Source: Bacteroidota bacterium
GTDB lineage: Bacteria > Bacteroidota > Bacteroidia > 2-12-FULL-35-15
DNA: 47,428 nt
Assembly (NCBI GenBank): GCA_021323165.1
Contig: JAJTCJ010000004.1
Location: forward strand, 1-47,428
Direction: 5' to 3'
The position numbers and the translations under genes are program-made. Below are positions 22,873 through 31,191 of this stretch, piece after piece. The notes below the pieces were generated by a model, which saw nothing but the letters and a program-made list of their open reading frames with translations, was not told the origin of the DNA and searched no databases. Position 1 is the stretch's first letter. Every line of letters begins with the position of its first letter.

Positions 22873-24089
22873 GTTGGATAGATAAATTAAATCAGGATTA
22901 TAAAATCACTACCGGTGACGGCAAAGTGTATACCGTTTTTTGGAGAAATGCTCAACAGGCCATAGAATGGAACGTGTCTGAGTTTAATTTTCCAAACGTG
23001 AAAGGGACTAAGGTTGATAAACGGGAGGTTAAAGGTAGACAGTTTCCCTTAGAGTTTTATTTTCAAGGTGAGAATCATCTGGATGAGGCTGATGCTTTTA
23101 GAAAATCTTTAAACAGTAAGAGACCTACGCGCATTGATCATCCGTTTTATGGAATTATTATCGTTCAAATCCCTGCTCTTAATTTTGATAACTCAGAACT
23201 TAACACCACAAAAATCACGGGTACCGCAATTGAAACTATTCAGGATGATAATCCAAAAGTTTCAACGGACCCTGTTGGTCAGATAAAACTACTTAAGGAA
23301 ATCAATGATGAAGATTTGTCATTGTCATTGGACACAACGCCATCTACCACGGATGTTAATTCAATGGCTGCAACCAATGAAAAGAACTTTAATTTAAGTG
23401 TTCCGATCATTGAAATTCCAGAGGAGGTTTCTGAATATACAAATCTGTTCAACCAAGCTAGTTCCTTTATAAACACCGCGACAGCTTCTCCATTACTTGC
23501 AATGCAGGCTATCACAACTGTAATTACAAAGCCGGCACAGTTTACAGTAGAAGCACAAACCAGAATTAAAACTTTGGTGGAACAGTTCGAGAAGCTGAGG
23601 TTAACCCTTGTCAATATAACTGCAGTTCCATCAAAACAAATTTATCAGATACAGGCAGGAACTATGATATCATCGATGTGCCTTGCAGCCATCACTCCTT
23701 TATCTGGGGACTACACTAACAGCAAGAGCGCCTTATCTGTGATCGAGACGTTGCTTGAAAACTACAATCAGTTTATCGAAGATCTGGACAGCCTTCAATC
23801 ACCAAACGGTGGAAACACAACCAGCTTCATTCCGAACGCCCAGGCTATTATTGGACTAAATAATATTTTGGTTCAGACCATTTCAAACCTTTATTTGATC
23901 GCGTTGAATGGTAAGAATGAGAGAACATTAATACTTGAAAAGGACACAAACCTCATTCTGTTAACACACCGGTTGTATAGTTTAGATGAAGCTGATAAGA
24001 ACATGGAAGAGTTAAGAGATAATAATAATCTAGGTTTGAAAGAATTACTTCAGATTCCGAAGGGCCGGAAAATCGTGTACTACATATAA
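22869..24089 (+). CDS. DNA circularisation / baseplate hub protein, Mu gpN-like
   Basis: 406 residues. The N-terminal region fits the DNA_circ_N family: FWRNAQQAIEWNVSEFNFPN, VKGRQFPLEFYFQGENHLDEADAFRKSL and IDHPFYGIIIVQI. The long helical middle is followed by a short C-terminal segment NNLGLKELLQIPKGRKIVYYI, which resembles a LysM-like end seen in hub proteins. In Mu this gene follows the tape measure; here it follows fibre genes, so the block has moved. Confidence 0.8.
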   Translation: MSWIDKLNQDYKITTGDGKVYTVFWRNAQQAIEWNVSEFNFPNVKGTKVDKREVKGRQFPLEFYFQGENHLDEADAFRKSLNSKRPTRIDHPFYGIIIVQIPALNFDNSELNTTKITGTAIETIQDDNPKVSTDPVGQIKLLKEINDEDLSLSLDTTPSTTDVNSMAATNEKNFNLSVPIIEIPEEVSEYTNLFNQASSFINTATASPLLAMQAITTVITKPAQFTVEAQTRIKTLVEQFEKLRLTLVNITAVPSKQIYQIQAGTMISSMCLAAITPLSGDYTNSKSALSVIETLLENYNQFIEDLDSLQSPNGGNTTSFIPNAQAIIGLNNILVQTISNLYLIALNGKNERTLILEKDTNLILLTHRLYSLDEADKNMEELRDNNNLGLKELLQIPKGRKIVYYI

Positions 24090-25213
24090 TGAATTTAAAG
24101 ATTAACCATAGATACGGAGCGAATAAAATTGTTGATGTAGCATACTTCAACAACTTCACCTTTAATTTAAAGTATGGTGAGATAGCTTCCAATTTTGGAT
24201 TTAATTTTTACTTTGATCCGAATGATCCTTTACATGCTGAACTGGCATGTGTTAGCCATTTTCATGAAGCGACATTAGAGCATAATGGAGAAACACTTCT
24301 CACTGGCTTTATCCTTTCACAAGGGTTTAATAAAGAATCTCAAAAACAACTTGCTTCATTTGGGGGATATTCAAAGAGTGGTGTATTTGCCGACTGTGAA
24401 ATTCCAACAGATCTTTATCCGCTGCAGTCCGATAAACTGACTTTAAAAGAAATATGCGAACGTATTGCAGCAAAGTTCCATCTTAAAGTTATTGTTGATC
24501 AATCTGCAGTTAGTCAAAGTAACGGTGTGGCAAAATCGATTAAGGAAAAGGCTGACACTGTAATAGAAAAATCAACAGCCAGCGAAGCACAGAATATTAA
24601 GTCGTATTTAACCGAACTCACAACACAGAGAAACATTGTTCTCTCACATGATGAGTTTGGTAATATTGTATTGACGGCAGCTAAAACAAATCAGAAGCCT
24701 TTATTCCATGTTGGTGAAGATGAAGGAATACCAGCCACCAATATAAGCATGACTTTCAATGGACAATCTATTCACTCACATATTACCGTTTTAACCCAGG
24801 CAAGTTCTAAGGGTGGGAATGCTGGTGAGTATACTATCAGAAATCCTTATTGCCCTGTGGCATTTGTTTACCGCCCAAAAGTTGTAACAATGACATCGGG
24901 TGATGATATCACGGTTGAGGATTTTGCTAAACAAGTATTAGCAGCGGAGTTAAAGGACGCGATTAAAGTATCAGTTACACTCGATCGCTGGGATATAAAT
25001 AATAAGCTGATAAAACCGAATAACATAATTACTCTAAAAAGCCGCGAGAATTTCATTTACAACACAACTGAATTTTTCATCGATGAGGTATCTTACAACG
25101 GAAATGAAAAGGAGAATACCTGCGTTTTGACATGTGTGCTTCCAGAAGTGTATAACGGAAAAACGCCAAAGAATATTTTTGTTAATCCTCACGAAAATTT
25201 ACCAAGACTATAA
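24089..25213 (+). CDS. Baseplate hub protein, Mu gp44 (gpP)-like
   Basis: 374 residues. Alternating beta segments at the N-terminus (NFTFNLKYGEIASNFGFNFY), FHEATLEHNGETLLTGFIL, and the central SGVFADCEIPTDLYPLQSDK then LTLKEICERIAAKFHLKVIV match the gp27/gpD/gpP hub family. The C-terminal part includes VTLDRWDINNKLIKPNNIIT, the usual late barrel. It forms the hub ring between tube and spike. It is joined by one-base overlaps (TAATG type) to both neighbours. Confidence 0.82.
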   Translation: MNLKINHRYGANKIVDVAYFNNFTFNLKYGEIASNFGFNFYFDPNDPLHAELACVSHFHEATLEHNGETLLTGFILSQGFNKESQKQLASFGGYSKSGVFADCEIPTDLYPLQSDKLTLKEICERIAAKFHLKVIVDQSAVSQSNGVAKSIKEKADTVIEKSTASEAQNIKSYLTELTTQRNIVLSHDEFGNIVLTAAKTNQKPLFHVGEDEGIPATNISMTFNGQSIHSHITVLTQASSKGGNAGEYTIRNPYCPVAFVYRPKVVTMTSGDDITVEDFAKQVLAAELKDAIKVSVTLDRWDINNKLIKPNNIITLKSRENFIYNTTEFFIDEVSYNGNEKENTCVLTCVLPEVYNGKTPKNIFVNPHENLPRL

Positions 25214-25740
25214 TGCTTACGCTGGTTAAAATATTATCCAATGAGGTGAACTCTTATCTACAGAGAGTGCTTAAGTTTCGTAGGTTCGGCTTATCCGACG
25301 TTCAAACAGCGATTGAAGCGGCGCCATTTGGCACTGATGGGAATGTTCCAAAGGATTGGATAGCGGTCTACGGTCCGACAGCCACAAAGGGTGAAGCCGT
25401 AATCATCGGATACCTGAACAAAAACCAAATGGCAAAGGTTGGAGAGCTTCGACACTATTCAACAGATGCGGACGGAAACGAAAAGTTCTATACTTGGTTG
25501 AGGAATGATGGTACTTATGAGATCGGTGGCGACACAAATTGGGCTGTGAAATTCAATGAACTGAAAACCGAGTTTAACAAACTCAAAGATGATTACAATA
25601 ATCACATTAATGAGTATAATTTGCATATACATTCCGGAGGTACTGTAAGTGGTTCAACTGGAACCACAACACCTTCAACAAACATCAACGTGTCGAATAT
25701 TGACAACGCAAAGAACGACAAGATTAAAACAATAGGATAA
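25213..25740 (+). CDS. Baseplate central spike, Mu gp45 / P2 gpV-like
   Basis: 175 residues. The body is beta-rich (residues ~45-110: WIAVYGPTATKGEAVIIGYL, LRNDGTYEIGGDTNWAVKF). A short helix follows, then YNLHIHSGGTVSGSTG near residues 135-150. The HxH motif is the known iron-binding tip of phage membrane-piercing spikes such as P2 gpV. The length is close to Mu gp45. It follows the hub gene, as expected. Confidence 0.8.
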   Translation: MLTLVKILSNEVNSYLQRVLKFRRFGLSDVQTAIEAAPFGTDGNVPKDWIAVYGPTATKGEAVIIGYLNKNQMAKVGELRHYSTDADGNEKFYTWLRNDGTYEIGGDTNWAVKFNELKTEFNKLKDDYNNHINEYNLHIHSGGTVSGSTGTTTPSTNINVSNIDNAKNDKIKTIG

Positions 25741-25746
25741 AAATCA

Positions 25747-25763
25747 TTATACTTCTATCATGG
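25747..25763 (+). promoter_or_regulatory. TTATACTTCTATCRTGG motif, copy 2 (gpW/portal)
   Basis: TTATACTTCTATCATGG; the ATG inside it (25760) is the start of the gpW-like gene. If TATACTTC is the -7 box, the transcript would begin at or next to the ATG and be leaderless or nearly so. No clear -33 TTG is seen. Confidence 0.45.
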
Positions 25764-26089
25764 TGACATACGAAAGCGCAGTTCATTACATTGAATCAGC
25801 GACCACATTAAGGGAACAGATCAATAAAATTGATAATATCATTAACGCTCTGTTTAGTTCCGCGCTTAAAGCTGCGGCTAATGATAGTATTAGTGAGTAT
25901 TCTCTTGATGATGGTCAAACAAAAATAAGGACCGTTTACAAAAACTCAGATGCTGTGATGGCATCGATTGAAAGTTTCCGGAAGCTGAAAAAGTGTATGC
26001 TGGCTGATCTCAATAACACTAACAATGGAAGATTGATGAGGTTGGTTGATAGTAAAAATTTAAATCGAAAAAGAAATGGCAGGCTCTAA
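25760..26089 (+). CDS. gpW-like head-to-tail joining protein
   Basis: 109 residues. Two helices frame a short beta hairpin: ALKAAANDSISEYSLDDGQT, KIRTVYKNSDAVMASIESFR, then a tail NGRLMRLVDSKNLNRKRN. This shape and the place directly before portal resemble lambda gpW, although gpW lies between terminase and portal in lambda. It begins inside the shared motif described above and overlaps the portal start by 14 bases. Confidence 0.55.
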   Translation: MVTYESAVHYIESATTLREQINKIDNIINALFSSALKAAANDSISEYSLDDGQTKIRTVYKNSDAVMASIESFRKLKKCMLADLNNTNNGRLMRLVDSKNLNRKRNGRL

Positions 26090-27665
26090 ACTTTGGGATG
26101 TTCTCAAATCATCATTTGGTAAAAAGCAAACACCGGCACCAGCTCCAAAAGCAGAATATGATATTGGCAGCTATAGGACATTGTTTACTGTTTCTTACAA
26201 TGGAGAAAAGAATCTCGGCGAAATCGGCCCAATAAAAGACTACCGGCCAGATTATGATGCTTTACGTTTAAGATCTTGGCAATCGTTCTATGAAAGCGAA
26301 ATCACCCAGATTGTGATGAAGCGATTTGGAACATGGGTAATTGGAAAGGGTTTAAAACTGCAGTCTGAACCTGTCGAGTATCTCCTTAAACAAGAGGGTA
26401 TAAACTTAAAATCTCAAACGTTCGCGGAGGCTGTCGAAGCGAGATTCAACATATACAAAAAATCTAAGGTTGCTGATTTTGCAAAAATGAAGAGCCTTGA
26501 TATGATCGCTAAGGTGGCACATAAAAATGCGATTCTGGGTGGTGACGTTCTAGTAGTGCTGAGGTTTGATGGAAAAAACGTTAACGTCCAGTTGATCGAT
26601 GGTGCTCACATTCAATCTCCCCTAATGGGTACGGAGTGGTATCCGCAAGAATTATCAAATGGTAATAGGATTATCAACGGGATTGAAATGACACCACAGG
26701 GTGAGCATGTAAGGTACTATGTTCGAAACAAAGACTACTCATATACCAAGATCGAGGCTAAAGGATCCGAATCCGGTTTGCAGCAAGCTTTTTTAGTTTA
26801 CGGAATGGAGTATCGCCTGGATAATGTTCGTGGCCTTCCACTCATCGCTGCAGTTCTTGAAACCATCAAAAAAATGGAGCGGTACAAGGAAGCAACTGTT
26901 GGAAGTGCAGAAGAACGTCAAAAGATAGCTTTCTCTATTGAGCATGGTGCAATATCAACCGAAGAGAATCCGTTCGCTGAAGCTATCGCAGATGCTTCCG
27001 GCTTTAGTTCTGATGATGATATTCCAGAAACTGATGATGGAGAACCACTACGAAAAAAGGTAGCGGTAACCACCAATAAACAGGTGGTAAATATGCCTAA
27101 AGGAGCAACACTTAAATTACTGGAAAGTAAAAATGAATTATACTTTAAAGACTTTTATACAGTTAACATTGATATGGTTTGTGCTACACTGGGTATTCCT
27201 CCCGATGTCGCTAAATCAAAATACGATTCTAATTTCTCCGCTTCACGAGCAGCATTAAAAGATTGGGAACACACCCTGAATGTTTTGAGAGAAGAATTTT
27301 CATTTGCATTCTATCAACCCATTTACAATTTCTGGTTGGAAGTCCAGATCCTTCAGAATAAGATCAGCGCGCCCGGGTATTTATCAGCGCGCGCGAAGGG
27401 TGATGATATAATTCTTGAAGCTTATAGAAGCGCTCGGTTTGTTGGTGCAACCGTACCGCACATAGATCCGCTAAAAGAGGTGGAAGCAGAACGTAGGAAG
27501 CTTGGAACTAATGCAGATCACATTCCATTAACAACGGTTGAATCAGCAACCGAGAATTTAAACAGCGGAGAATCTGATGAGAATATGAAACAGTTTGCGC
27601 TTGAATTTGAAGAGGCAAAAAAACTGAATCTTATTCCTCAGGTGGCAAAGCCTTCAGACGTTTAA
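26076..27665 (+). CDS. Portal protein, lambda gpB family
   Basis: 529 residues, usual for the lambda-type portal family. RPDYDALRLRSWQSFYESEI near 60-80, VIGKGLKLQSEP near 108, and GTEWYPQELSNGNRIINGIE are family blocks. EYRLDNVRGLPLIAAVLETI then KKMERYKEATVGSAEERQ near 265-285 is the characteristic helix pair. GIPPDVAKSKYDSNFSASRA near 375 is the tunnel-loop region. It forms the dodecameric vertex ring through which DNA enters. The C-terminal tail overlaps the end of the convergent ribbon-helix-helix gene by 35 bases. Confidence 0.92.
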   Translation: MAGSKLWDVLKSSFGKKQTPAPAPKAEYDIGSYRTLFTVSYNGEKNLGEIGPIKDYRPDYDALRLRSWQSFYESEITQIVMKRFGTWVIGKGLKLQSEPVEYLLKQEGINLKSQTFAEAVEARFNIYKKSKVADFAKMKSLDMIAKVAHKNAILGGDVLVVLRFDGKNVNVQLIDGAHIQSPLMGTEWYPQELSNGNRIINGIEMTPQGEHVRYYVRNKDYSYTKIEAKGSESGLQQAFLVYGMEYRLDNVRGLPLIAAVLETIKKMERYKEATVGSAEERQKIAFSIEHGAISTEENPFAEAIADASGFSSDDDIPETDDGEPLRKKVAVTTNKQVVNMPKGATLKLLESKNELYFKDFYTVNIDMVCATLGIPPDVAKSKYDSNFSASRAALKDWEHTLNVLREEFSFAFYQPIYNFWLEVQILQNKISAPGYLSARAKGDDIILEAYRSARFVGATVPHIDPLKEVEAERRKLGTNADHIPLTTVESATENLNSGESDENMKQFALEFEEAKKLNLIPQVAKPSDV

Positions 27666-27825
27666 TCTCAGCTGAGTAGCTATCACGTATTTCTCGAAGT
27701 TTTGGTTTTAAAAAACTTCCCAATCCTACTCCGTTAATTTTTTTTGCTATAAACATTAGATCATCGTGTAATTCCCTATTTACATTTTCGATTCTGATCT
27801 CAGGATTTCTTTTTTCACTCGCCAT
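27631..27825 (-). CDS. Ribbon-helix-helix regulator inside the late head region
   Basis: 64 residues from the ATG at 27825 (MASEKRNPEIRIENVNRE); a GTG or ATG further upstream would enter the promoter region. PEIRIENV is the strand, LHDDLMFIAKKINGVGLG the first helix and turn, and SFLKPKLREIRDSYSAEI the second helix, an Arc/MetJ-like fold. It is the only leftward gene between portal and capsid. The late palindrome TTCCGTTATCAACGGAA lies 19 bases beyond its start, and the same palindrome precedes the tail operon. It may bind these sites. Confidence 0.65.
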   Translation of the reverse strand: MASEKRNPEIRIENVNRELHDDLMFIAKKINGVGLGSFLKPKLREIRDSYSAEIKRLKALPPEE

Positions 27826-27838
27826 GATAGAAGTATAA
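27822..27838 (-). promoter_or_regulatory. TTATACTTCTATCRTGG motif, copy 3 (ribbon-helix-helix gene)
   Basis: On the minus strand TTATACTTCTATCATGG ends with the start codon of the ribbon-helix-helix gene. The first 12 bases are identical to the copies at 5783 and 25747. As at 25747, the ATG is part of the motif, so transcripts would be almost leaderless if TATACTTC is the -7 box. Confidence 0.45.
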
Positions 27839-27843
27839 TTATT

Positions 27844-27896
27844 TTCCGTTATCAACGGAACTTTTTTTAAAAACTTTTTTTGTGCCTCTATTTTTG
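27844..27896 (+). promoter_or_regulatory. Late promoter module, copy 2 (head operon)
   Basis: Palindrome TTCCGTTATCAACGGAA at 27844-27860, C, seven Ts at 27862-27868, then TCTATTTTTG at 27887-27896, containing a perfect TAnnTTTG box (27889-27896). Positions relative to each other are the same as at 14352. The ATG chosen for the protease lies at 27906, ten bases after the box. Confidence 0.65.
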
Positions 27897-27905
27897 GTTA
27901 CGAAA

Positions 27906-28880
27906 ATGCCGAAAGAAGTTTTGTTATATGGTCCGATTTATTCCTGGTCAGCCAGCGCATTCATCGAAGCAATTAACGAATCAGGCACCGAGGATATTAC
28001 TCTTAGAGTAAATTCCGATGGTGGTGAGGTAGCTTATGGTTGGGGCATGATTACCAAGTTCTCTGAATTAAAGGGAAAGAAGTTGCTGAAGAATGATGGA
28101 AAGGCTAATTCCATGGCCGCTTTCATGTTTTGCTACGCTGATGATGCTGAAGCAACTGATGTATCTGATTTCAGATTTCATCGTGCTGGTTATCCTTCGT
28201 GGGTAGAAAGCAATCCAGAATACTTCACAGCTGAAATGAAAACAAGCTTATCCAGAATGAATGCCAATTTGCGTAAAGCAATGGAAGCAAAGATGGATAT
28301 TAAAATGCTTGAAGAAATGAAAGGTTGCACACTTGATGAGATGTTCTCAATGGATGATCGAATCGAGATTGCCCTAACAGCAAAAGAGGCAAAGAAAGTT
28401 GGTTTAATAAACCGCATTGTTCCTTTAACACCGAAAAAGAAAGCTGAGATCGAAGCAGATATGAGTGTCGCAACAGCGAGACTAACAGGCTTCGTTCCCG
28501 CGGCAAAAACAAATCAAAATAAAACCCAAAATAAAATGACTTTAGAAGAGTTAAAAAACGAACATCCTGCAGCTTATGCCGCAGCTATCGAAGCCGGTGA
28601 AAAAATCGGTATTGCAAAAGAAAAAGCTCGCGCTGAGGTTTGGGCTCACTATGCTGATGTCGATCCTAAGGCTGCGAAAGAAGGGATTGCAAGCGGTAAA
28701 GAAATCAGTCAATTACAAATGATTGAATTTACTGAGAAGAAATTCGCTGGGCAGGCTTTGAAAAAAGTTGAGGCTGATGCACCGATTACACCAAAAACCG
28801 ATGAGGCTTCTGCAAAATCCGAAACAGAAAAACAGCTTGAAGAGTTTGAAAAAGAACTCGAAGCTCGCAATAAAAAATAA
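27906..28880 (+). CDS. Prohead protease (ClpP/S49-type) fused to scaffold
   Basis: 324 residues from the ATG at 27906; a GTG at 27882 would lie within the promoter. Protease half: DITLRVNSDGGEVAYGWGM is the oxyanion region, GKANSMAAFMF holds the nucleophile Ser and FRFHRAGYPSW the His. Near residue 200 comes a linker rich in Asn/Lys, then MTLEELKNEHPAAYAAAIEA, a usual internal scaffold start: that Met (28533) could be a separate start for a free scaffold, as with lambda Nu3 inside C. The last 60 residues are helical and charged. Confidence 0.88.
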   Translation: MPKEVLLYGPIYSWSASAFIEAINESGTEDITLRVNSDGGEVAYGWGMITKFSELKGKKLLKNDGKANSMAAFMFCYADDAEATDVSDFRFHRAGYPSWVESNPEYFTAEMKTSLSRMNANLRKAMEAKMDIKMLEEMKGCTLDEMFSMDDRIEIALTAKEAKKVGLINRIVPLTPKKKAEIEADMSVATARLTGFVPAAKTNQNKTQNKMTLEELKNEHPAAYAAAIEAGEKIGIAKEKARAEVWAHYADVDPKAAKEGIASGKEISQLQMIEFTEKKFAGQALKKVEADAPITPKTDEASAKSETEKQLEEFEKELEARNKK

Positions 28881-28902
28881 TTCATTTTAAAAAACCCACT
28901 AC

Positions 28903-29346
28903 ATGAGCTCAAATAGCGTAGTATCAAATACCGGCCAGCAGGCTGAAATCACAACCGACCTTTCCAAAATATTCATTTGGAATAACAGGTATAAAAGTTA
29001 CCCGTATAACAACTCAGCATATGACTCTGTGACGCTTTTGGCCGGAACCCTGATGGGAACCGTAGCTGGCACAGGTTACATCAAACCTTTGGCTTCTGGA
29101 GCTTCCGATGGAAGTCAGTATCCGACAGGTATCCTTGCTGAGGATGTAACTGTAGATGGTGGCGATCTTGTTGATCTTGACATCTGCGTTTCAGGAGATG
29201 TTGTAGAAGATAAGATCATCTTCCAGGGATCAGATAATCTTGATACTACTGTTTCTAGCCGCAGGCTACGTGACCGTATCGGAGCTGATACAGTTGGTAT
29301 TAAACTCGTAACGTCAACTTCAAATTCAAGTTACGATAATCTATAA
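28903..29346 (+). CDS. Head decoration protein, lambda gpD-like
   Basis: 147 residues. LLAGTLMGTVAGTGYIKPLA followed by SDGSQYPTGILAEDVTVDGGD match the lambda D family, in which the capsid-stabilising trimer binds at threefold sites. The order protease, decoration protein, capsid protein is the same as lambda C-D-E. It is followed by the capsid gene after 21 bases. Confidence 0.85.
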   Translation: MSSNSVVSNTGQQAEITTDLSKIFIWNNRYKSYPYNNSAYDSVTLLAGTLMGTVAGTGYIKPLASGASDGSQYPTGILAEDVTVDGGDLVDLDICVSGDVVEDKIIFQGSDNLDTTVSSRRLRDRIGADTVGIKLVTSTSNSSYDNL

Positions 29347-29367
29347 CCTTAAAAGAAAAACCATACA

Positions 29368-30423
29368 ATGGCAAATATATCAACAACCGACGCAAGAAAT
29401 CTTTTCACAAAGAAATTGGTTGCACGTTACGCGGACAACATGAAGCCTAAAGCTTTTGGCCGCTCATTTTTCAAAGAAGTTGAAGCTGATACAAAGCTGA
29501 TTTCAATCGAGGTTGAACGCAACGCGCAAAAAATTGCGGTTGATGTAACTCGCGGTACCGAAGGTAACCGTAACACCTGGGATAAATCAACTGAGAAGAT
29601 CATTCTTCCTCCATACTATAACGAGTACTTCGATATGACGCAGCTCGATCTTTACGATGCGCTATATGCAGAACCTCAGATTTCAGCCGCGAACTTTGGC
29701 CGTTTCCTTGACAGTGCGAATGGAAAGCTCGAAGCTTGTATGGATAAGATCGATCGTGCTTATGAAAAACAAGCGTGGGATGTTTTGTTAACCGGTATTG
29801 TAACCTTGAACAAAGGTGTAAATATTGATTTCAAACGTAATGCAACTTCATTGATTGATGCTAATGCATCATCTACTGGCTACTGGACCAGTGGTTCAGT
29901 TGATCCTGATGCTGTTCTTCTCCTTGGTTCGGCATACCTGAAAGAAACAGGTAAATCCGAAGGATCCGTTATTAACGTGATCATGGGGGAATCAGCCTTC
30001 CAGGCATATAAAAACAATACAATTGTTAAGGCTCGTGCTCTGCAGGTTCAGTGGGGTCTTGAATCTTTAATTCCTGCACAGCGTGACGCTCTAGGTCGTT
30101 CATATCACGGTCAGATTTCAGTTGGTGCATACACAATGCGCATCTGGACATATCCTGACTTCTATGAGAATGCGGCCGGAACAAAGGTGAAATACATGGA
30201 TACTAAGAAGATTGTTATGGTGCCTGAAATGACATCTAACGTTCTTTCATATGCGGCAGTTCCTCAGTTGTTAAGTACTGGTATCGCTCCGAAAAAAGGT
30301 AAGTTCTTAACTTATGACTTTATCGATGAGCGCGCCACTGCACACATCTTAGGAGTTAAATCTGCAGGTGTTTGTATTCCAGTAGCAGTTGATCAGATTT
30401 ACACAGCTCAGGTAGTTGCTTAA
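29368..30423 (+). CDS. Major capsid protein, lambda gpE family
   Basis: 351 residues, HK97 fold of lambda E type. TDARNLFTKKLVARYADNM begins the N-arm, FFKEVEADTKLISIEVERN the E-loop region, and LPPYYNEYFDMTQLDLYDAL is typical of gpE. A P-domain with GSAYLKETGKSEGSVINVIM and MRIWTYPDFYENAAG follows. The C-terminal FLTYDFIDERATAHILGVKS is also characteristic. The main component of the icosahedral shell. Confidence 0.92.
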   Translation: MANISTTDARNLFTKKLVARYADNMKPKAFGRSFFKEVEADTKLISIEVERNAQKIAVDVTRGTEGNRNTWDKSTEKIILPPYYNEYFDMTQLDLYDALYAEPQISAANFGRFLDSANGKLEACMDKIDRAYEKQAWDVLLTGIVTLNKGVNIDFKRNATSLIDANASSTGYWTSGSVDPDAVLLLGSAYLKETGKSEGSVINVIMGESAFQAYKNNTIVKARALQVQWGLESLIPAQRDALGRSYHGQISVGAYTMRIWTYPDFYENAAGTKVKYMDTKKIVMVPEMTSNVLSYAAVPQLLSTGIAPKKGKFLTYDFIDERATAHILGVKSAGVCIPVAVDQIYTAQVVA

Positions 30424-30746
30424 TGGCTGAGTATAAGGTTAAGGCCTTATCTGTCGGTGGCCTGGGTAATAAAATATTCTCATTCGGTGATTTTGTCACC
30501 GATGAGAATTTTCCAAGAGGCAATGCAAAGTTGCTGGTGGAACAAGGGTTTTTAGAGCCTGTGACAAAAGAGGATGAGATTGAACCTCCTGCTCCTTCAC
30601 CAGTACTCCCACCTTCGATAGAGCAAATAAGCAAAGCTGAGATCATAAAAAAACTACAAGAGGCGAAAGCATCTGGCATCGAAATAGAGTTCGATGAGAA
30701 TGCAAATAAAAAGGTTCTTTACAAAATTTGGATAGGGTTGCAATAA
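30423..30746 (+). CDS. Hypothetical head-associated protein with HeH-like tail
   Basis: 107 residues. MAEYKVKALSVGGLGNKIFS forms a beta start, followed by a Pro-rich linker (EPPAPSPVLPPSIEQ), then SKAEIIKKLQEAKASGIEIE and a last helix KKVLYKIWI, the shape of a HeH/LEM-like DNA- or protein-binding fold. It overlaps the capsid gene by one base (TAATG) and ends before a strong terminator. It may be a capsid accessory or completion protein. Confidence 0.5.
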   Translation: MAEYKVKALSVGGLGNKIFSFGDFVTDENFPRGNAKLLVEQGFLEPVTKEDEIEPPAPSPVLPPSIEQISKAEIIKKLQEAKASGIEIEFDENANKKVLYKIWIGLQ

Positions 30747-30770
30747 TTTACAGTTCACCATTCTAACAAT

Positions 30771-30804
30771 AAAAGGGATTATATGATAATGTAGTCCCTT
30801 TTTT
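30771..30804 (+). terminator. Terminator after the capsid genes
   Basis: AAAAGGGATTA (30771-30781) pairs with TAGTCCCTTTT (30792-30802) over 11 bp with one G-T pair, followed by further Ts. It lies between the abundant head proteins and the connector genes that need lower expression; partial read-through would set the ratio. Confidence 0.7.
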
Positions 30805-30810
30805 ATTAAG

Positions 30811-31191
30811 ATGAGTTTAATAGAGCGCGCAAGAGCAGACATAAAGGATATCACTTCAAACACTGATGGATTTGGTATTGAAATGACATTGACCGCGCCA
30901 ACTTCTCAAACAGCAACCATTGTCGGACTGCATACAAAACACTGGTTAAGCATCGACACAGAAGGAAATCCGGTTAGCTCAAAGAATGCGCATGTATCTT
31001 TTTCAGAAGAAGTATTGCAGACTGAAAATCCTAATTATCCTATCAGAAATTCAGATGGTGAGGTTGATCTTTCTAAACATCGATTTGATGTAAAAGATAG
31101 CACTGGACTTGTAAAAAACTATATCGCGCAAAGCTGGCGCCCTGACGAAACGATGGGTTTAATCGTAGTGATACTAGAAGATTTTGAGTAA
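30811..31191 (+). CDS. Head-tail connector (head closure-like) protein
   Basis: 126 residues. MSLIERARADIKDITSNTDG with FGIEMTLTAPTSQTATIVGL is a pattern seen in phage neck proteins placed just after capsid genes. The middle LHTKHWLSIDTEGNPVSSKN is strand-rich. No family name is certain. It is first after the terminator and overlaps the next gene by eight bases. Confidence 0.6.
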   Translation: MSLIERARADIKDITSNTDGFGIEMTLTAPTSQTATIVGLHTKHWLSIDTEGNPVSSKNAHVSFSEEVLQTENPNYPIRNSDGEVDLSKHRFDVKDSTGLVKNYIAQSWRPDETMGLIVVILEDFE

